DNA from: CAZGUX01 sp046160045
GTDB lineage: Bacteria > Acidobacteriota > Terriglobia > Bryobacterales > Bryobacteraceae
Direction of reading: 5' to 3'
Assembly: GCA_046160045.1 (NCBI GenBank)
Contig: JBJXGR010000089.1
Location: 1 to 64,000, forward strand
DNA length: 64,000 bases
Part shown: piece by piece, positions 19,036 through 27,287 of the stretch
Position numbering within the stretch: position 1 is the first letter of the stretch
Layout: every line of letters starts with the position of its first letter
Notes under the pieces: model-generated
Database searches by the model: none
The model's input: only the letters and a program-made list of their open reading frames with translations
What the model was told of the DNA's origin: nothing
Program-made: the position numbers and the translations under genes

Positions 19036-21390
19036 ATGAACCCACCCAAAACGAATTGGCCGCAGATGTACCTTGCGGTAGCTCTGACGACGTTGGCGAC
19101 GCTTCTGCTCGAACTGTCGCTGACGCGCGTGTTTTCCGTGGTCTTCTACTACCACTTCGCGTTCCTGGCCATTTCGATCGCGCTGTTCGGGCTCGGGACC
19201 GGGGGAGTGATGTCCTACCTGCTGGCCGGCCGGGGCGATTTGCTCACCGGCCGTCTCGGCTGGCTCAGCGGCCTCAACTCGATGCTGGTCCTGCTAGGCC
19301 TGGTCATTGTGCTGGGACAGACCGGGGAATTGACCAATCTCCGCCTAGCCTTGATCTACTTCACCACCGCGCTGCCGTTCGTGGTTTCCGGAATCATTGT
19401 GTCGTCGGCGATCGCGGAGACGGTGGAGCGGGTCCATCGGGTCTATTTTTTCGATCTGCTCGGCGCCGCCGGCGGCTGCCTGCTGCTGGTGCCGCTTCTC
19501 GATAAGTTCGGCGGGCCCAATACCGTGATCGCCGCCGCCATCCTGTTCGCCGCCGCGGGCGCGCTGTGGCACAGCATGTCCGGTTCGGGGCCGGGCCGCG
19601 TGACTTCCGTCGCAGCCGGCCTGCTCTTGGTGCTGCTGATCACGATGAACTTCAAGACGAAGTTCATTGACGTCAAGTACGCCAAGGGGCAGAGGCTTTC
19701 GAACGAAGTGCTGGTGCGGTGGAACAGTTTCTCCCGGATCGCGGTGGCGCCCGAGCGCCAATCCGGCACCCCGCTTATCTTCATCGACGCCGATGCCTCC
19801 ACAGGCATCGCCAACTTCGACTTCGACCATCTTCCCGAGCGGGATCGCAAGGGTCTTTTGTCGGAAGGGCCGGGGCTGCCTTACGGCATCCGACCCGGAG
19901 GCAAGACGCTGATCATCGGCCCGGGCGGAGGCTGGGACGTGGCTCGCGCGCTGGCAGGCGGCAGCACCGACGTGACCGGCGTGGAGATCAACCCGCTGAT
20001 TGCCCGTTACGTGATGCGCGAGAAGTTCGGCGAGCTTCGCCGGCACTTTCCCAGCCTGGTCCACAACGTCTTCGATCGCCCGGGCGTGCGCCTGGTAGTG
20101 GAAGAGGGCCGCAGCTTCGTGCGCCGGAGCGATGAGAAGTATCAGATCCTGCAGGCCACGCTGGTCGATACCTGGGCCTCCACCGCCGCCGGCGCCTTTG
20201 CACTGTCGGAGAATTACCTCTACACCACGGAAGCCTTTCGGGATTACCTGAGCCATCTCACCGACGACGGCCTGATGGTGTTCACCCGATGGGGATTCTC
20301 CCCTCCGCGGGAGTCGCTGCGGTTGATCTCGCTCGCCATGGAAGCGTTGGGCCAACTCGGCGAGACCGAGGCCCGACGTCATGTGATCGTCGCGCGCGAG
20401 GGTTCCGTCGAAGGATGGGGAGCGCGGGACACCGTCATCATCTCCAGGAAGCCGCTGGCGCAGAGCGACATCGACCGGGCGCGCCAGATCCTCCAACAGT
20501 CCCGCGTGGAGGCGGTGTACCTGCCCGATGCCCCCGGCGACACGCCGTTCGCCAAACTGCTGCTGGCCGCCGATCCCCACGCCTATCAGGCCAATTACCA
20601 GTTCGACATCTCGCCGGTGTCCGACGACCGGCCGTTTTTCTTTTACTCGGTGCAACCCCGGGACCTGGTCGAGTTCGTGATGAACGCCTCCCGCCTGAGC
20701 GCCGACTATAAGATTAACCGGGCGGTCCCTCTGTTGTTCGGTCTTCTGGCTACGAGCCTGGTGGCTACCCTGGTGATCCTGGCGCTGCCGCCGTTTCTGC
20801 TGGGCGCGCGCCTGCCTCGCGACGCGGTGGTGCAGAAATTCCTGCTCTATTTTGTCCTGGTGGGTATCGGCTACATTCTGATCGAGGTGGCGCTGATCCA
20901 GCGATTCGTGCTGTTCCTTGGCCATCCGACCTATGCGCTGACGGTGGTGATCTTCTCGATGCTGCTGTCGAGCGGGATCGGCAGTTCGTATAGCCGCCGC
21001 CTGATCGATGGGTCCGACCGGAGGTTGACCCTGGCGCTGGGCGGGGTGGTGGTCGCCGTCACCGTCCTGGCGGTACTGATTGTCCCGTCGCTGCCCGCGG
21101 CCGTTGGGTGGCCGCTGGCCGCGAAGATTGCGGCGACCATTCTGGTGCTGTTCCCAGCCGGATTCCTGATGGGCTTGCCCTTTCCGGCCGGACTATCGCG
21201 CCTGACGCGGATGCACGCGCCGTCGGTGCGCTGGGCCTGGTCGCTGAATGCGGCGGCCAGTGTCCTGGGCTCGGTGCTCGCGATGGCTCTGGCGATCTAC
21301 CTCGGGCTTGGTAACACGTTGCTCATCGGTGCGGGCGCGTACGCGGTGGCGCTGGTTTTTCTGCGGCTGGCGCCACGGACCGCTCCGTAA
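19036..21390 (+). CDS. Membrane-embedded spermidine synthase-like protein
   Basis: The 784-residue protein has an N-terminal membrane block (about residues 10-205, six or more helices, e.g. FVVSGIIVSSAIAETVERV), a central SAM/aminopropyltransferase-type domain with LIIGPGGGWDVARAL near residues 292-306 and VTGVEINPLIARYVM, and a C-terminal membrane block from about residue 565 (LLFGLLATSLVATLVIL onward). This membrane-soluble-membrane layout is typical of a large, poorly studied spermidine-synthase-like group. The acidic residues needed for polyamine binding are not obvious, so true spermidine synthase activity is doubtful. Confidence 0.88.
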   Translation: MNPPKTNWPQMYLAVALTTLATLLLELSLTRVFSVVFYYHFAFLAISIALFGLGTGGVMSYLLAGRGDLLTGRLGWLSGLNSMLVLLGLVIVLGQTGELTNLRLALIYFTTALPFVVSGIIVSSAIAETVERVHRVYFFDLLGAAGGCLLLVPLLDKFGGPNTVIAAAILFAAAGALWHSMSGSGPGRVTSVAAGLLLVLLITMNFKTKFIDVKYAKGQRLSNEVLVRWNSFSRIAVAPERQSGTPLIFIDADASTGIANFDFDHLPERDRKGLLSEGPGLPYGIRPGGKTLIIGPGGGWDVARALAGGSTDVTGVEINPLIARYVMREKFGELRRHFPSLVHNVFDRPGVRLVVEEGRSFVRRSDEKYQILQATLVDTWASTAAGAFALSENYLYTTEAFRDYLSHLTDDGLMVFTRWGFSPPRESLRLISLAMEALGQLGETEARRHVIVAREGSVEGWGARDTVIISRKPLAQSDIDRARQILQQSRVEAVYLPDAPGDTPFAKLLLAADPHAYQANYQFDISPVSDDRPFFFYSVQPRDLVEFVMNASRLSADYKINRAVPLLFGLLATSLVATLVILALPPFLLGARLPRDAVVQKFLLYFVLVGIGYILIEVALIQRFVLFLGHPTYALTVVIFSMLLSSGIGSSYSRRLIDGSDRRLTLALGGVVVAVTVLAVLIVPSLPAAVGWPLAAKIAATILVLFPAGFLMGLPFPAGLSRLTRMHAPSVRWAWSLNAAASVLGSVLAMALAIYLGLGNTLLIGAGAYAVALVFLRLAPRTAP

Positions 21391-21534
21391 GGGTAAGGAT
21401 TTCAAATAGAACTCGTAGACCTTGCTTCCAAACCACCTCGTCGTGGTAAACTCTTTCAACTTTACCCGGATCGCGGGGCTGTCGTAACGGGGATAGCTCC
21501 TTTCGCGACCGAAGGCGCGTCGCGCGCAAAAGGG

Positions 21535-22824
21535 ATGGGTGTCGCCCTGATGTGGAGCAAGTGTCTGCTGATTGCAGGGTCGTTGGCCGCGCTGTGCGTC
21601 CTGGCCTACGGCCGCAGCCTCTTTTTGCCTTTCATCAGCGACGACTACATTCAGATTGAGCTGGCCCGTAAGTGGGGACCTGCTTCCGGCTGGATCGGTC
21701 TGGCACAGGACGTCCTCTATCGCACGCGCGCTACCTCCCTGATTACAACGTATTGGATCGAGCAGCTGTTCGGCCTGGACCCGATTTCCTTCAACCTGAG
21801 CGGCCTGATCCTTCATTTTGTGAACTGCCTGCTGGTGGCGCTGACCGGGTTCTGGCACCGCATCGGGTGGCGTATCTCGCTGGCCGCCGCCGGCTTTTTC
21901 GCGGTCCATCAGGCACATCAGGAAGCCGTCATCTGGCATGCCGCCCTCCCCGAACTGCTGGTTTTTGCGTGTGTCCTCCTGTCTGTTCTGGCGTGGATCA
22001 GATGGCTGGAGACCGGGGATTGGCGCTTCTACGCGTCGGCGGCAATCGCCTTTCTGGCTGCCCTCTTCTCCAAAGAGTCTGCCGTCGCGGTGGTCCCGAT
22101 TCTGGCGCTATTGACCATGATCGAGACTGGCACCTTCCGGCGTCTCCTTTGGGTGGGCCCTTTTCTCCTGACAGCCCTCGCGTACTTCTGGTCCATCTAT
22201 GCGGCGCACGATTCGCACCTGCATTTCAACGACGGAACCTTCTCGTTGCAGGCCCCGGTGTGGTTCGTCCTGCCGCGAAGCGTTTCCAGGCTGCTTTGGG
22301 TCTCCGGTTATCTCAGCCTGATCCTGATCGCGGTGACGCGGTCGTGGCGCCGGCTGCCGCTGATCGGGCTGTCGCTGGTCTGGATGGCGATCACGTTCGC
22401 ACCGTATTCGTTTCTGACGTACATGCCCTTCGTCCCCAGCCGTCATACCTACCTGGCGAGCCTGGGCGCGGCCTACATTGTCGCCGCCGGCCTATGGACA
22501 CTTCATGAGCGTGTGCGGAGCCGGATGGCCATGGCGTCGCTCGCGATTCTGTTGGTAGGGGCGCAGTGCTTCTATCTTTGGACCAGGAAGCACCGGCAGT
22601 ATGCCGAGCGCGCCGCTCCCACCGAGGCGCTGTTGAAGTCAGTAGAACGTATGGACGCGAACCCTATTCGGCTGAAGTGCTTCCCGTATTCGCCTCTGGT
22701 GGCCGAATCGGCCGTGGCGATTCGCCTGGGACGGCAAGTGAGGTTCGTACAGGATCACGGGGATCCAGCGACGCCCGCCGACGTTGACTTCTGCTCGGCG
22801 GCGGACGCGTCGAGCGGCAACTGA
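21535..22824 (+). CDS. Multi-pass membrane protein, GT-C/PMT-like
   Basis: The 429-residue protein has about ten hydrophobic helices. The first is followed by LPFISDDYIQIELARKW, the Asp-Asp motif in the first external loop that marks GT-C glycosyltransferases such as PMT/ArnT relatives; FAPYSFLTYMPFVPSRHTYLA occurs late. These enzymes use lipid-linked sugars at the periplasmic face. An alternative start is the ATG at 21550. The gene lies 144 bp after the spermidine-synthase-like gene on the same strand. The acceptor and sugar are unknown. Confidence 0.8.
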   Translation: MGVALMWSKCLLIAGSLAALCVLAYGRSLFLPFISDDYIQIELARKWGPASGWIGLAQDVLYRTRATSLITTYWIEQLFGLDPISFNLSGLILHFVNCLLVALTGFWHRIGWRISLAAAGFFAVHQAHQEAVIWHAALPELLVFACVLLSVLAWIRWLETGDWRFYASAAIAFLAALFSKESAVAVVPILALLTMIETGTFRRLLWVGPFLLTALAYFWSIYAAHDSHLHFNDGTFSLQAPVWFVLPRSVSRLLWVSGYLSLILIAVTRSWRRLPLIGLSLVWMAITFAPYSFLTYMPFVPSRHTYLASLGAAYIVAAGLWTLHERVRSRMAMASLAILLVGAQCFYLWTRKHRQYAERAAPTEALLKSVERMDANPIRLKCFPYSPLVAESAVAIRLGRQVRFVQDHGDPATPADVDFCSAADASSGN

Positions 22825-22965
22825 TCGAATCATCCGGAAGTTGCGGAACTCGCCGTAATCGAAGAAGCTGCCCATTCCTACCCTACCGGTGCGAAGGCTC
22901 TCATCGGTGGCCGTCAACGAGGGCGAGGTCCCGATCCGATTGAAAGTAACGGGCCGGAGGTGACC

Positions 22966-23340
22966 ATGAGGGCTAGGCTTCGCGATCTTATGTGGGCTGA
23001 TTGTCGGGTTCCGTGGCGCGGCCGGCCAGAGGCTTGTCGTCGGTGGTGGCATTATTCCTCCGTTCACGGCGACCGCTGACACAACCAATCCAGTCGGGCT
23101 TCAATTCATTGGTATTGGCAGTTCTGACGGCAGCAGAGTGAGTTCACGTTTGCCGGCAACCAGGGGGGGGTGTACTGGATGTGGGGATGGCCGCCCGCCC
23201 GACTTCGTGGTGGTAGCCCCATCCCGCGGCGTGACGCCCGCCTTGGTTGCGGTCTCCCTGAACCCCGCCGTCGTACCGTACTTGCCCACTGGCACGATCA
23301 CATTCGGCGTCGCGTTTGCGAAGGAGGGTGAGTCCTGTCC
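22966..23340 (+). pseudogene. Decayed secreted protein with BACON/Ig-like remnant
   Basis: The frame from 22970 is open for ~650 nt but has no start codon in place; a TGA precedes it, and an ATG at 22966 is in another frame. Its beginning, GLGFAILCGLIVGFRGAAGQ, looks like a signal peptide shorn of its start. Later come NPVGLQFIGIGSSDG and SRGVTPALVAVSLNPAVVP, which resemble the BACON-type repeats common in acidobacterial secreted proteins. In between, a neighbouring frame reads EFTFAGNQGGVYW, suggesting a second frameshift near the GGGGGGGG run at 23165-23172. I see a gene remnant rather than an active gene. Confidence 0.4.
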
Positions 23341-23616
23341 CGGCTCGGAGCCGCTTTTCGACCCGCAAGGCCCGGCTGCGCCCGGCAAAGCGTCGAGACG
23401 AGGGCGCAGCCCGGAAACCTGGGGACGCTGGCTGCGCGAAGATTCCGACGAGGGGGGAACGCTGGTCCCCGGCCTTCCGGCCGGGGTTCGGAGGCCAACC
23501 GCGACCCGGATGTCATACGGGCGGGTGGATTGCCTGGCCAGATGCACGGAGCGAGCCCTCCTTTTCCCTCGGGCCTCGGATGCAGCGACGGCATTGGGGC
23601 TAAGCTGGAAGCTTCC
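23341..23616. other. Stem-loop-rich intergenic region before prmA
   Basis: No convincing gene is seen here. Clear inverted repeats are: GGCTGCGCCC (23374-23383) with GGGCGCAGCC (23402-23411); GCGCAGCC (23404-23411) alternatively with GGCTGCGC (23430-23437); and CCCCGGCC/GGCCGGGG (23467-23486) around a TTCC loop. The overlapping arms could form mutually exclusive hairpins. The region ends at the prmA ribosome-binding site (GGAAG at ~23607). Confidence 0.45.
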
Positions 23617-24447
23617 ATGACCGTGTCTATCGAATTCACCGTGGCGGAAACCGGGAAGGATCACTGGGTCGCGGACCTCTGGGAACTCGGTTCCACCGGC
23701 ATTCAGGAGTCGGAAGTTGCCGGCGGCCGGACGTGGTTGCGGGCCTTCTTCGACGAACCGCTGCCGGAGGCGTTGGACTCGATCGTCCAGCGAACCGGCG
23801 CCCGCCTGGTCCGCCATGCCGACAAGGACTGGGTCGCCGAGTCACGCTCGATGTGGACACCGTTCACCGTCGGGAAACGTTTCTTCCTGGTCCCCGATTG
23901 GATGGACGAACCTGCTCCGGAAGGCCGGATCCGCATCGCGTTTAACCCCGGTCTCGCCTGCGGAACCGGGGCGCACGAAGCGACGCAATTGTGTTTTGAG
24001 GCTCTCGAGCGCTACCTTCGGCCGGGCGCCCGCGTTCTGGATGCCGGCTGCGGCTCGGGCATCCTCTCGATTGCCGCCTTTCTGCTCGGAGCGTCCCTTG
24101 TGGAAGGCTACGATCTGGATCCCATGGCCGTCCAGATCGCCAGGAACAACCTTGCCCGTGTGGGCGTGGCCGGGGACGTTCACCTCGCCTCCGCCGGCGA
24201 TGCGCCCTCCGGCTCGTTCGACCTCGCCTTCTGCAACATCAGCCCGCAAGCCGATATTGAACTGGCCCCGCAAATCCATCGCGCGCTTGCTCCAGGCGGG
24301 ATCGCGGTCCTGTCGGGATTCGAGTCGTTTGAGGTCGCCGAGGTGCTCGGCGCACTGGCGGCGTTGGGGTACACGGTGATCGAGGACTGCCAGAAAGGCA
24401 ACTGGTGCTCGGTGGTTTACGGCAAGCCGGCGGCCGGCGCGGGATAA
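23617..24447 (+). CDS. prmA: Ribosomal protein L11 methyltransferase (PrmA)
   Basis: The ATG at 23617, with GGAAG 6 nt upstream, gives 276 residues. The N-terminal ~100 residues form the L11-recognising domain (VADLWELGSTGIQES). The catalytic domain has FNPGLACGTGAHEATQLC and VLDAGCGSGILSIAAFLLGA, the SAM-binding motif, plus NISPQADIELAPQIHRAL in place of the usual NI(L/V)A..L motif. It should methylate ribosomal protein L11 in the cytoplasm. The 3' end overlaps the convergent amidase gene by 31 bp. Confidence 0.93.
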   Translation: MTVSIEFTVAETGKDHWVADLWELGSTGIQESEVAGGRTWLRAFFDEPLPEALDSIVQRTGARLVRHADKDWVAESRSMWTPFTVGKRFFLVPDWMDEPAPEGRIRIAFNPGLACGTGAHEATQLCFEALERYLRPGARVLDAGCGSGILSIAAFLLGASLVEGYDLDPMAVQIARNNLARVGVAGDVHLASAGDAPSGSFDLAFCNISPQADIELAPQIHRALAPGGIAVLSGFESFEVAEVLGALAALGYTVIEDCQKGNWCSVVYGKPAAGAG

Positions 24448-25829
24448 GGTCCCCGCGCTTCCTCCAGCCGTTCTGCCAACGCCAGCAGCCCTTCTTCTTC
24501 CCACGGGCGGCCCACCAGTTGAATCCCCACGGGCAGGCCGTTTTCGTCTTTGCCGAAGGGAATGGTGACCGCGGGAAGGCCCAGCAGGTTGAAGGCGCTC
24601 GATGCCGACATGGCCTCCAGAAATTCCACGGAGCGCCCGTCCAGCATCCACTGGCGCTCGCCCGGCGTCCACGCCGTGACGCTCGAAACCGGCAGCAGCA
24701 GGACGCGAGTCGTCCTCATGCGGCGCAACAGCGCCGCGCGCATGCGGTCGCGCACGGCGAATTGTTCCACCACTTCGAGCGCGGTCGGATCCGGCTGCAC
24801 CGTCGCCCGATCGAACAACTCCCGGCCCAGGGGATGGATGTCGTCTGCGTTCGGTTCGATCAAGGGCCGTAGAGCGGGGGCCGACAGGCGGCCAAAGAAG
24901 AACCACCAGACCGGCGGTGCGCGCTCGATGCAGGCGCCGTCAAACGGCTCGACGGCGAAGCCGAGAGACGCCGCGGTATCGGCCGCACGCCGTACCGCGG
25001 AGCGCACTTCCGGCTGCGCGGGAATGCCGGGGAACTGCTCCATCACGCCAATCGTCAGGCCGGCCGTATCCGGCGGCCGCAAGGGCACAGGTACGGAGAA
25101 CGGATCCTGATCGTCATCGCCTGCCAGAACGGCGAACAGCAGCGAGAGGTCCCGGGCGGACCTTGCCATGGGACCTGCCACCCCCAGGAGGCCACCGGGA
25201 TATCCGATCGCGGGAAAATGTCCCGGGGCCGGGATCCGTCCCGGAGTCGGCTTCAGCCCGGCGATGCCGCAACAATGCGCGGGCACGCGGATGGAGCCGC
25301 CGGCGTCGCTGCCGATGCCGCCCGCCGAGCACAGGGAAGCAATGGCCGCGGCTTCTCCCCCGCTCGACCCACCGGCGGTCCGCGCGCGATTCCATGGGTT
25401 CACCGTTCGCCCCGTGGTGTAGTTTTCGGTCTCGTAGTGATAGAGGAACTCGGGGGCATTGGTCTTGCCGAGAATGACCGCCCCGGCCGCTTTCAGCCGC
25501 GCCACCGGCGTCGAATCGCGCGAAGCGCGGTGGTTGAGCCGCGTACGGCTGCCGCAGACGGTAGGCGAGCCAGCCACGTCGAAACTATCCTTGACGGTCA
25601 GTGGGACTCCGGCCAGCAATCCCAGGGCTTCGCGCCGCGCCGCTTGTTCCTCGATGCGCCGGGCGGCCTCCACCGCCTCCTCCGCGTACACGCGCACGAA
25701 CGCTCGTAACTCGTGGTCCAACTGCCCGATCCGCCGCAAGTGCGCTTCCACCAGATGGACCGCCGAGATCTCGCGCTCCCGTACCATCGAAGCCATTAGA
25801 AACAGGGAGGAGTGTACCGGCACTTCCAC
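24417..25829 (-). CDS. Amidase-signature family hydrolase
   Basis: The GTG at 25829 gives 470 residues; I prefer it because LFLMASMVREREISAVHLVEAH is the usual amidase N-terminus. The Ser-cisSer-Lys triad is present: Lys80 in LTVKDSFDVAG, Ser155 in AGGSSGGEAAA and the nucleophile Ser179 in GIGSDAGGSIRVPA. It is complete and of normal length. The closest look is to general amidases or GatA paralogues; with no gatB/gatC nearby and no tRNA-specific features visible, a general amide hydrolase is more likely than the tRNA amidotransferase subunit. Confidence 0.92.
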   Translation of the reverse strand: MEVPVHSSLFLMASMVREREISAVHLVEAHLRRIGQLDHELRAFVRVYAEEAVEAARRIEEQAARREALGLLAGVPLTVKDSFDVAGSPTVCGSRTRLNHRASRDSTPVARLKAAGAVILGKTNAPEFLYHYETENYTTGRTVNPWNRARTAGGSSGGEAAAIASLCSAGGIGSDAGGSIRVPAHCCGIAGLKPTPGRIPAPGHFPAIGYPGGLLGVAGPMARSARDLSLLFAVLAGDDDQDPFSVPVPLRPPDTAGLTIGVMEQFPGIPAQPEVRSAVRRAADTAASLGFAVEPFDGACIERAPPVWWFFFGRLSAPALRPLIEPNADDIHPLGRELFDRATVQPDPTALEVVEQFAVRDRMRAALLRRMRTTRVLLLPVSSVTAWTPGERQWMLDGRSVEFLEAMSASSAFNLLGLPAVTIPFGKDENGLPVGIQLVGRPWEEEGLLALAERLEEARGPYPAPAAGLP

Positions 25830-25853
25830 AACCTAACACGGCGGGCGGGAATC

Positions 25854-26972
25854 TCAGATCACCGTCTGGACCGATGACGGCGTTTCGCCGCTGCGGTACC
25901 GCTTCCACAACGTCAGCGCCTGGATGGCAAAGCCGGTGGAAACGGGATTCACATGAGGGATCATCTTGCCGTTCCTGCGACCGAAATAGAACCCGCCTCG
26001 AGTCTTCCAATCGCTGCTTTCGATCTGAAACCGATCCAACGTCTGTGCTTCCTGCTCGGCGAACAGGCGGTCCACCGGTTGAACGCCAAGTCCCTCGGCG
26101 AACAGGCGCAGCCGCAGCAACTGCGCATAGACATCCGAACGGGCGAAAAGGTGCTCCGTTTCCCTCAAATGTTCACTGACGTCGTCGATCCCGGTCCGAA
26201 TCGCATCCGCGCAGCGCGGTTCGGACGCACGAGGCAGCAGCCCCTCGAGGAAGTAGCAATACGCATGGAGCCGGTCCATGGTCAACGCCTGATCCGTCCC
26301 TGGAAGGAAGCGCTTGTGATGCGCCAGCGCCGCGCCGACCATGCGGTTGTAAGCGGCCAGGAACACGTTCTCGCCGGTCGTCGCGTGCAGTTCAAGCCAC
26401 GCCAGCGCGGACTTGAGCTGATAGCAGCCCGGCTGGCGCGACCATGATTCGCCCCGTGGCAGGGGCGTCTTCTCCGGCAGACCGAGAATCGGCTCCACAC
26501 CCGCATCGTGACTCGGGAAATCCGTGAGCATGCCGCGGCCGCACTCAATCGCCGCATTCAGGAATTCTTCGTCTTCGGTCGACCGCCACAACTGAAGGAG
26601 GCCACGCGCGATGATCCCGCAATCGAAGAAGTAGGCGAGGGGTTTGGTCTCGGGATCCCGAACGCCGTACTCGAACGGGAAGGCGCAACTCACCGGGTCC
26701 CACGCGATCCGGGTGAGGAATCGCCCGGCGCGCAAGGCCGATTCCAGATAATCGCGATCGCCGGTCTGAGAGTGAAGGAAGAGCAGCATGCTGATCCCGT
26801 ATCCGGTGATCTCGGTCGAGATCGGCCGGTTCTCCCTGAGGTCCACACGATAAAAACGCGCGACACCGCCGGTCGATTCCTGGATGCCCGAGTCCAGAAA
26901 CCAGGCGCCGGCGCGCTCCAGGAATGTTGGCTGGGACAAACGGTGCAGGAGTTTGTCTTGGATCAAAGTCAA
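25854..26972 (-). CDS. Hypothetical protein, possible alpha/alpha-toroid fold
   Basis: The 372-residue protein has no signal peptide. Recurrent helical pairs such as ITGYGISMLLFLHSQTGDRDY, FFDCGIIARGLLQLW, YQLKSALAWLELHATTGE and VSTGFAIQALTLWKRY suggest a six-hairpin (alpha/alpha toroid) fold, as in glycosidases and epimerases. No catalytic motif could be assigned. It lies 24 bp upstream of the amidase gene on the same strand, so the two may be co-transcribed. Confidence 0.75.
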   Translation of the reverse strand: MTLIQDKLLHRLSQPTFLERAGAWFLDSGIQESTGGVARFYRVDLRENRPISTEITGYGISMLLFLHSQTGDRDYLESALRAGRFLTRIAWDPVSCAFPFEYGVRDPETKPLAYFFDCGIIARGLLQLWRSTEDEEFLNAAIECGRGMLTDFPSHDAGVEPILGLPEKTPLPRGESWSRQPGCYQLKSALAWLELHATTGENVFLAAYNRMVGAALAHHKRFLPGTDQALTMDRLHAYCYFLEGLLPRASEPRCADAIRTGIDDVSEHLRETEHLFARSDVYAQLLRLRLFAEGLGVQPVDRLFAEQEAQTLDRFQIESSDWKTRGGFYFGRRNGKMIPHVNPVSTGFAIQALTLWKRYRSGETPSSVQTVI

Positions 26973-26976
26973 TTCG

Positions 26977-27175
26977 TTAGTCTAGCAGCCTCATTGCCCG
27001 GAAACCACGGCTGGCGAGGTTCGGCAATGCCAGGAAACCGGTCCGGCCGACTTTCTTCAGATCGTCGGTGCCGGCGATTCCGATGACGACCGTCGTGAAG
27101 ATGATCGGGGGGTGATCATCCTGATCAGCTTGATGAATCCGTCTCCAAGCGGCTCCTTGCGCGGGCGCGACAAAA
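26977..27175 (-). pseudogene. Fragment of a dctA-like dicarboxylate symporter gene
   Basis: Two minus-strand frames together encode a diagnostic stretch of the DctA/GltP (DAACS) family: EPLGDGFIKLIRMIT in one frame, then PIIFTTVVIGIAGTDDLKKV and GRTGFLAL in the next. The family sequence runs PLGDGFIKLIKMI..PIIF.TVV.GIAG..D.KKVGR. The two halves meet near 27105-27112 (a C-run), so one frameshift separates them. Only ~50 of ~430 residues remain, and after GFLAL the similarity ends. The rest of the 315-bp gap shows no gene apart from the promoter region of the gene at 27288. Confidence 0.6.
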
Positions 27176-27287
27176 CCGAGACGGAACGAGCCATGGATCG
27201 CGGCCAATCTGAGTCAAGTGGACGGGCAAGCCTCAGGCAAATGACGGATTGAGCACTACCTCGGATGGGGATATACTCCGTGGCACT

